A stretch of DNA of 64,000 bases, taken from NCBI RefSeq assembly GCF_003627095.1, contig NZ_CP032627.1, forward strand, positions 248,001 through 312,000, in the 5' to 3' direction. Positions 59,715 through 64,000 of this stretch are shown piece by piece (position 1 is the first letter of the stretch; each line of letters opens with the position of its first letter). A program made the position numbers and the translations under genes. This stretch comes from Lactococcus allomyrinae (GTDB lineage Bacteria > Bacillota > Bacilli > Lactobacillales > Streptococcaceae). Under the pieces are notes generated by a model. That model worked only from the letters and a program-made list of their open reading frames with translations, did not search any database and was not told the origin of the DNA.

Positions 59715-60116
59715 TTATTTTTTAGGCACGATGGCGTTGACCACAGTGACTTGAGCAATCAATTGCTCGGATTCGTCTGTTACTCTAATCTCCCAGACGT
59801 GAGTGTGTCGACCTTTGCGGAGCAATTGTCCGTAGGCATTGACGATTCCTTCGGCTTTCTTGGGTTGCAGATGGTTGGCATTGACCGTTTGTCCAACGGC
59901 AAAAAAACCGTCAGTAAGGAGCTGATTGCTTGCCATGCCCGACGTAATTTCGCAAAAAGCAAGCGTTGCACCACCGTTCAGAAATCCTTGCGGTTGCGCA
60001 TGAAAATCGTTAAGTTTCATCTGACTGACAAAGCGGTCAGCAGGTTGACCGAAGTTTTCAGACTTGTCAGTGAGAAGTTTGACAGGGCTGATATTGAGCT
60101 GTTCAATCATATTCAT
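59715..60116 (-). CDS. menI: Hotdog thioesterase, probable DHNA-CoA hydrolase
   Basis: 133-aa hotdog-fold protein with GFLNGGATLAFCEITSGMAS, the catalytic helix of PaaI/YbgC-like thioesterases with the conserved Glu. RBS AAAGGAAA is ten bases from the ATG at 60116. It overlaps menC by 4 bases. Being last in a men operon it very probably hydrolyses 1,4-dihydroxy-2-naphthoyl-CoA. The symbol follows position and family. Confidence 0.75.
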   Translation of the reverse strand: MNMIEQLNISPVKLLTDKSENFGQPADRFVSQMKLNDFHAQPQGFLNGGATLAFCEITSGMASNQLLTDGFFAVGQTVNANHLQPKKAEGIVNAYGQLLRKGRHTHVWEIRVTDESEQLIAQVTVVNAIVPKK

Positions 60117-61216
60117 TGGAAAATTTCCTTTCTTATCGTAGCGTGTGAAAGCGCGTTTTCATTGATATCAACGCCAATCCCTACGCGAGTTGGTACAGTC
60201 ATCCAGCCATTAGGAAAAGCGATTTCAGGCTTAATCAAGTCCTCATAAAAATAATGCTGAGAATCAGAAAGGTCTCCAGCCATTACATTTCCAGATAAAG
60301 CGGCAAGTTGGATGTGCAAAATTTTGGAAATTCCAGACTCCACCATGCTTCCTATCCAGAACCCAATTTTCTGTTGACGACAAAAATCAATCGCTTTCAT
60401 CGTCTGATAAAGCCCACCAAGACGACCGATTTTGATATTAAGCATCGTTTTTCCAGGCAATTTTGCAATTTCTGTCAGTTCTGACAGCGTTTGGACAGAT
60501 TCGTCAAAACAAAGCGGTGTTGTCAGTACTGATGAAATCTCTGTCAGCTCCGTCAGCTGGCTGACAGAAAAAGCTTCCTCGATACAAACCAAATTGAGCG
60601 TATCGAATTTTTTAATTTCTGCCCAGTCAGCCACTGAAAAACTTCTGTTGGCATCCACTGCAAAGCGAATTTGAGGAAATTTCTCTACCAGTAATTTTGT
60701 TCGTTCAAATCCATCTTTAGGACTGATTTTTATCTTGATTCGACCAACTCCAGCTTGTACGAGTTGCTCAGTTTCTTTGAGCAATTGCTCAAGCGGCATA
60801 TCGCCTAAGACAGCTCCACGAGGAATTTTTTCTTGTAATGTTTCCTGAAAAAGCCCTGCAATTAAATTCTCATTCTTTTCTTTGAAATATAAATCTAAAA
60901 GTGCGTTTTCAAGCCCAGCAATTGCCATAGGCAAAGCATGAGCAAAGCGTTGATGAATATCAAACGGATGAGAAATGGAACGAGCCAAAAGATTAGGAAT
61001 ATAATCTTTTTCTAATTTTTCCCAAGAATTTTCAAAGATTTCAGAGGTATAAAATGGCGTGGTGAAAGAAACAACTTCTCCAAACCCAACCAATCCCATA
61101 TCGTCTTCGACCTTTAAAATAATGGTGTCACGATACTTGACCTCACCTTTGGCTGTTTTAAAATTAAACTTCATTGGAAGTTGAACATGATACATGGTAA
61201 TTTGCTTGATTTTCAT
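60113..61216 (-). CDS. menC: o-Succinylbenzoate synthase
   Basis: 367-aa enolase-superfamily enzyme. It has the KxK motif GRIKIKISP, the metal ligands in AVDANRS, CIEEAF and LCFDES, and the second catalytic Lys in MLNIKIGRLGG. It dehydrates SHCHC to o-succinylbenzoate in menaquinone synthesis. Start ATG 61216 overlaps the menE stop (ATGA). Length is normal. Confidence 0.92.
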   Translation of the reverse strand: MKIKQITMYHVQLPMKFNFKTAKGEVKYRDTIILKVEDDMGLVGFGEVVSFTTPFYTSEIFENSWEKLEKDYIPNLLARSISHPFDIHQRFAHALPMAIAGLENALLDLYFKEKNENLIAGLFQETLQEKIPRGAVLGDMPLEQLLKETEQLVQAGVGRIKIKISPKDGFERTKLLVEKFPQIRFAVDANRSFSVADWAEIKKFDTLNLVCIEEAFSVSQLTELTEISSVLTTPLCFDESVQTLSELTEIAKLPGKTMLNIKIGRLGGLYQTMKAIDFCRQQKIGFWIGSMVESGISKILHIQLAALSGNVMAGDLSDSQHYFYEDLIKPEIAFPNGWMTVPTRVGIGVDINENALSHATIRKEIFQ

Positions 61217-62568
61217 ACTTTCAAATCTTTTCTTAATATTTTTCCTGAGGCATTCTTAGGTAAGCTGTCCATAAAGTGAATTTCATGAGGAAGTTTATAT
61301 TTTGCTAATTTATTTGCCATAAAATAACGTAATTTTTCCTCAGAGCATTCGCCTGCAACAAAAAGGACAGGGACTTGTCCCCAAGTCCTATCAGTCCTTG
61401 GAACGACTGCACATTCACGAATTTCTGGTAGCGTATAAACCAAATCTTCGATTTCCTTGGGATAAATATTTTCTCCACCAGATATAATCATATCTTTTCT
61501 GCGATTGAGCACATAGAGAAAACCATCATCGTCCAAATAACCAATGTCCCCCGTCTCAAAAGCCTCACCATAAGGCGCTTTACCTAGATAAGCCGTCATA
61601 AGCATCGGAGATTGCAGCCAAATTTCGCCTGCACCTGTTGAGTCTTTTTGGCGGATTTCGATTTGAACACCAGGAAGCGCTTGACCAACAGATGAGAGTT
61701 TCTCAGGAAATTCTAAGATATTAAAGGTAACAGACTGTGAAAAACTCTCTGTCATCCCGTAAGTTTTATAGACAGGTAGTCCAAGTTTTTGACTTTTTGA
61801 AATCAAAGGTTGAGGAATAAACTCACCTCCCAGCAAAATCATCCGCAAATGGCCTTTAGACATTTTATCTATCATGCGACTGAGCATTGTAGGGACAAGC
61901 GACATCATATTAATCTTATGCTCATCAATAAGCTGTAAAATCTCATTTTCATCAAACTTGGATAAGATTGTGGTGGCAGTTCCATTAAAAAGTGAGCGCA
62001 TGATGATTGAAAGCCCGCTGACATGAAACATAGGCAGGACGACCAGCCAATTATCCTCTTCTTGCACACCGATGGTAAGCTGTGAAGCCTTGACATGACT
62101 GGAAATCATCCCCCAAGTAATCGGGACAGATTTGAATTTTCCAGTCGTCGCACTCGTGTTCATGATGACAGCAATCTTGTCGTCAGAAAAATTTTGTTCC
62201 AATTCAACCTTTGAGGAAGGACCTGCCATAATTTCTGAAAAACTGATACTTTCCGCAACTTTTCTTACTAAATTGTCAGAGGTAAAAACGCGGCTTATCC
62301 CTAATTCATCAAGCTGTTCAGTCAGCTCATGCTCGGTCAGGTGAGTATTTAATAACAACACTTCCTTTTTCAATCCGAGTAAGGCGAAGAGGACAATCGC
62401 CATATCGACGGAGTTCTCAGAAAGGAGCGCTACTCTGGACTCGTCGGCAACAAGGGACGACAAATGATTGCCCATCCGCTGCGTTTGAATATAAATTTCG
62501 CTGAACGTCCGTTCGTTCAAAAAAGCTTGCTTGGGGCGTTTTTCGGCTTGTTCTTTTAACCATTTCAT
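61213..62568 (-). CDS. menE: o-Succinylbenzoate-CoA ligase
   Basis: 451-aa ANL-family enzyme: A3 motif MNTSATTGKFKS, YGMTES, TGDIGYLDDDGFLYVLNRRK, ISGGENIYPKEIE and C-terminal catalytic Lys in NASGKILRKDLK. It activates o-succinylbenzoate to its CoA ester. No Shine-Dalgarno stands before ATG 62568. A TTAAAAT -10-like element ends only six bases upstream, so the mRNA may be leaderless. Confidence 0.92.
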   Translation of the reverse strand: MKWLKEQAEKRPKQAFLNERTFSEIYIQTQRMGNHLSSLVADESRVALLSENSVDMAIVLFALLGLKKEVLLLNTHLTEHELTEQLDELGISRVFTSDNLVRKVAESISFSEIMAGPSSKVELEQNFSDDKIAVIMNTSATTGKFKSVPITWGMISSHVKASQLTIGVQEEDNWLVVLPMFHVSGLSIIMRSLFNGTATTILSKFDENEILQLIDEHKINMMSLVPTMLSRMIDKMSKGHLRMILLGGEFIPQPLISKSQKLGLPVYKTYGMTESFSQSVTFNILEFPEKLSSVGQALPGVQIEIRQKDSTGAGEIWLQSPMLMTAYLGKAPYGEAFETGDIGYLDDDGFLYVLNRRKDMIISGGENIYPKEIEDLVYTLPEIRECAVVPRTDRTWGQVPVLFVAGECSEEKLRYFMANKLAKYKLPHEIHFMDSLPKNASGKILRKDLKV

Positions 62569-62587
62569 ATAAAAATTTTAACAAAAA

Positions 62588-62624
62588 TACGCAAAAAAAG
62601 CGCTGAATAGAAATCCAACGCTCA
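62588..62624 (-). terminator. Terminator between menB and menE
   Basis: On the minus strand GAGCGTT...AGCGCT is followed by T7. Its T-tract is directly followed by the presumed menE promoter. Confidence 0.65.
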
Positions 62625-62908
62625 GATTGAAGGTAAAACCAAATCCGATTAGAAATTCGGCTTTTGACATTGTATAATCAAAGCATCGCAAATCGCGAAG
62701 CGACCCCAAAGACCGCCCAGCGGGCTAATCTTAGGAAATTTATCCTGCAGTGAGATTGCCAACAGCTTTGCTGTTGAGATAGTTCCGCGAGCACTGCCAT
62801 AGGGCGTTAGCGCTTCAGCGCTTAGGCTTCTTGGACATGGTGACCTGATACCGTAGGTGTCAGGTTGTACCATCACTGCCAGATAAATTTCAAAACAAAC
62901 CTTTTAGT
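62625..62908 (-). other. Structured spacer downstream of menB
   Basis: No credible gene; ORFs here lack RBS. On the minus strand there are nested hairpins: CCTGACACC...GGTATCAGG, AGCGCTGAAGCGCT and AACAGC-AAA-GCTGTT. The spacer is richer in GC than its flanks. It may be an interspersed repeat element. Confidence 0.4.
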
Positions 62909-63751
62909 TTAAGGGAATTTAGGGAATTGGTCAAAATCAGGTTTACGTTTTTCCTTGAAAGCATCACGCCCTTCTTTGGCTTCGTCGGTGGTATAAAACA
63001 TCAAAGTCGCATCTCCTGCAAACTGTTGAAGACCAGCTAAACCATCGGTAGCAGCATTCATTGAGCCTTTGAGCATACGGAGCGCCATTGGTGAGAGTGC
63101 AAGCATTTCCTCAGCCCATTTGACCGTTTCTTCTTCGAGTTGGTCAAATGGCACGACAGTGTTCACCATGCCCATATCCATCGCCTCTTGGGCGGTGTAT
63201 TGGCGACAGAGGAACCAGATTTCGCGGGCTTTCTTTTGCCCCACCATAGCAGCGAGCAATCCTGCACCATAGCCAGCATCAAATGAACCAACACGAGGGC
63301 CAGTTTGGCCAAATTTTGCATTGCTTGAAGCAATCGTGAGGTCGCAAACGATATGAAGGACGTGTCCACCACCGATTGCAAAGCCATTGACCATCGCAAT
63401 GACAGGTTTTGGTGTAATCCGAATCAAATGTTGCAGGTCAAGTACATTTAAGCGAGGAATTTGGTCTTCGCCCACATATCCACCATTGCCACGGACTTTT
63501 TGGTCACCGCCAGAGCAGAACGCTTCTTTATCCTCACCTTTTCCGTGATTTGCGCCCGTCAGGATAATGACGCCGACATTTGTATCATCACGTGCCACAC
63601 TAAAGGCATCAATCATTTCAACAACCGTTTTTGGACGGAAAGCATTACGAACTTCTGGACGGTTAATCGTAATTTTTGCGATACCGTTATATGTTTCATA
63701 GATAATATCTTCGTAGTTGCGATTAAGAGCAACCCAGTTAAATTTTGACAT
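62909..63751 (-). CDS. menB: 1,4-Dihydroxy-2-naphthoyl-CoA synthase
   Basis: 280-aa crotonase-family protein with the MenB signatures [42 protein letters not shown] and the C-terminal [20 protein letters not shown]. It closes the second ring of the naphthoquinone from OSB-CoA. RBS AAAGGAAAAG precedes ATG 63751. Confidence 0.95.
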   Translation of the reverse strand: MSKFNWVALNRNYEDIIYETYNGIAKITINRPEVRNAFRPKTVVEMIDAFSVARDDTNVGVIILTGANHGKGEDKEAFCSGGDQKVRGNGGYVGEDQIPRLNVLDLQHLIRITPKPVIAMVNGFAIGGGHVLHIVCDLTIASSNAKFGQTGPRVGSFDAGYGAGLLAAMVGQKKAREIWFLCRQYTAQEAMDMGMVNTVVPFDQLEEETVKWAEEMLALSPMALRMLKGSMNAATDGLAGLQQFAGDATLMFYTTDEAKEGRDAFKEKRKPDFDQFPKFP

Positions 63752-64000
63752 AAACTTTTCCTTTTACTAGTATTTTTTATAATAATTTTCTATCAGCACT
63801 GCGATTTCGATTAGTCGCTTTGCCTTTTGCTCTTGCTGCTTTAGCAGTTAAGCAAACGGACAGCAGAGTAACGAAATTGTGGAGATAGTGAAATCGACAG
63901 TAGAGCAAAGTGGATATAGAGCGAATGGACACCTTGTGGTATCGGTATTCGGAGTGTTGATGGAGATGACAAAAAATTATTCCTCCTCATTATAACACAA
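63752..64000 (-). promoter_or_regulatory. Upstream region of menB with a repeat copy
   Basis: The minus strand holds an AT-rich promoter-like stretch (TTATAAAAAATACT) next to the menB RBS. About 63895-63930 is an inverted relative of the repeat at 51865-51905. No gene visible. Confidence 0.4.

Noticed and set aside
62649-62876. Minus-strand 75-codon ORF between menB and menE.
   Set aside because: No RBS; the region is made of nested hairpins and looks non-coding.

Overview
The window looks like Lactococcus (lactis/cremoris group) DNA. It is low in GC, carries a typical low-GC Gram-positive menaquinone cluster, and contains many copies of GCGCGTG, the sequence known as the lactococcal Chi site. 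No alignment was run, so the species call is inference. About 1-51 kb is accessory DNA with the genes of a conjugative plasmid or integrative element. About 52-64 kb looks like ordinary chromosome.

Region 1 (1-12.2 kb) is a conjugation-type block: the 3' part of an SF2 helicase, a phage-type AntA/KilAC antirepressor, a membrane-anchored EndA-like nuclease, several orphan genes (three broken by one-base indels), a 33-aa membrane peptide, a VirD4/TraG-like coupling ATPase and a replication-relaxation family protein. Many operons begin with a terminator hairpin whose T-tract runs straight into an extended -10 element of the type TGAGATAAT. I count about fifteen copies of this element through the accessory part.

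Region 2 (12.2-15.3 kb) holds two cold-shock genes embedded in a tandem array of about ten very short transcription units. Each unit has a promoter, a small hairpin and a terminator. The hairpin sequences differ but their arms covary. Two degenerate tRNA-Met-like sequences follow the last two units.

Region 3 (14-22.4 kb) is competition-related: an LXG-type polymorphic toxin with two small accessory genes and an immunity candidate, orphan toxin/immunity fragments, a decayed lactococcin-972-like gene, and a small secreted protein followed by an ABC exporter pair.

Region 4 (22.8-32.7 kb) is the surface and origin module: an Ala/Lys-rich secreted protein, a 1,497-aa LPDTG adhesin, its sortase, a broken membrane protein, an RHH regulator with its own operator cluster, and a 0.8-kb array of bipartite repeats (candidate oriT or replication origin). 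A second replication-relaxation paralogue follows the array.

Region 5 (33-38.3 kb) has an IS110-family element and a second type VII-type cassette whose lipase has a reversed domain order (enzyme first, helical export-like region last).

Region 6 (38.4-51.4 kb) is phage/plasmid-like: a LexA/CI-type repressor, SSB, a GNAT-like protein, a DUF3850/ASCH protein, a methylase-like protein and many small ORFs. Its core is an RNA-repair cassette: a polynucleotide kinase fused to an HD phosphohydrolase, next to a T4 Rnl1-like RNA ligase. This cassette, the small-RNA array and the repeat array are the most interesting parts of the window.

Region 7 (52-64 kb) has a LacI-controlled carbohydrate operon (two permeases, binding lipoprotein, DUF624 protein, GH31 glycosidase, LacI regulator with matching operators). 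On the minus strand lies the menaquinone cluster menB, menE, menC and a DHNA-CoA-type thioesterase.
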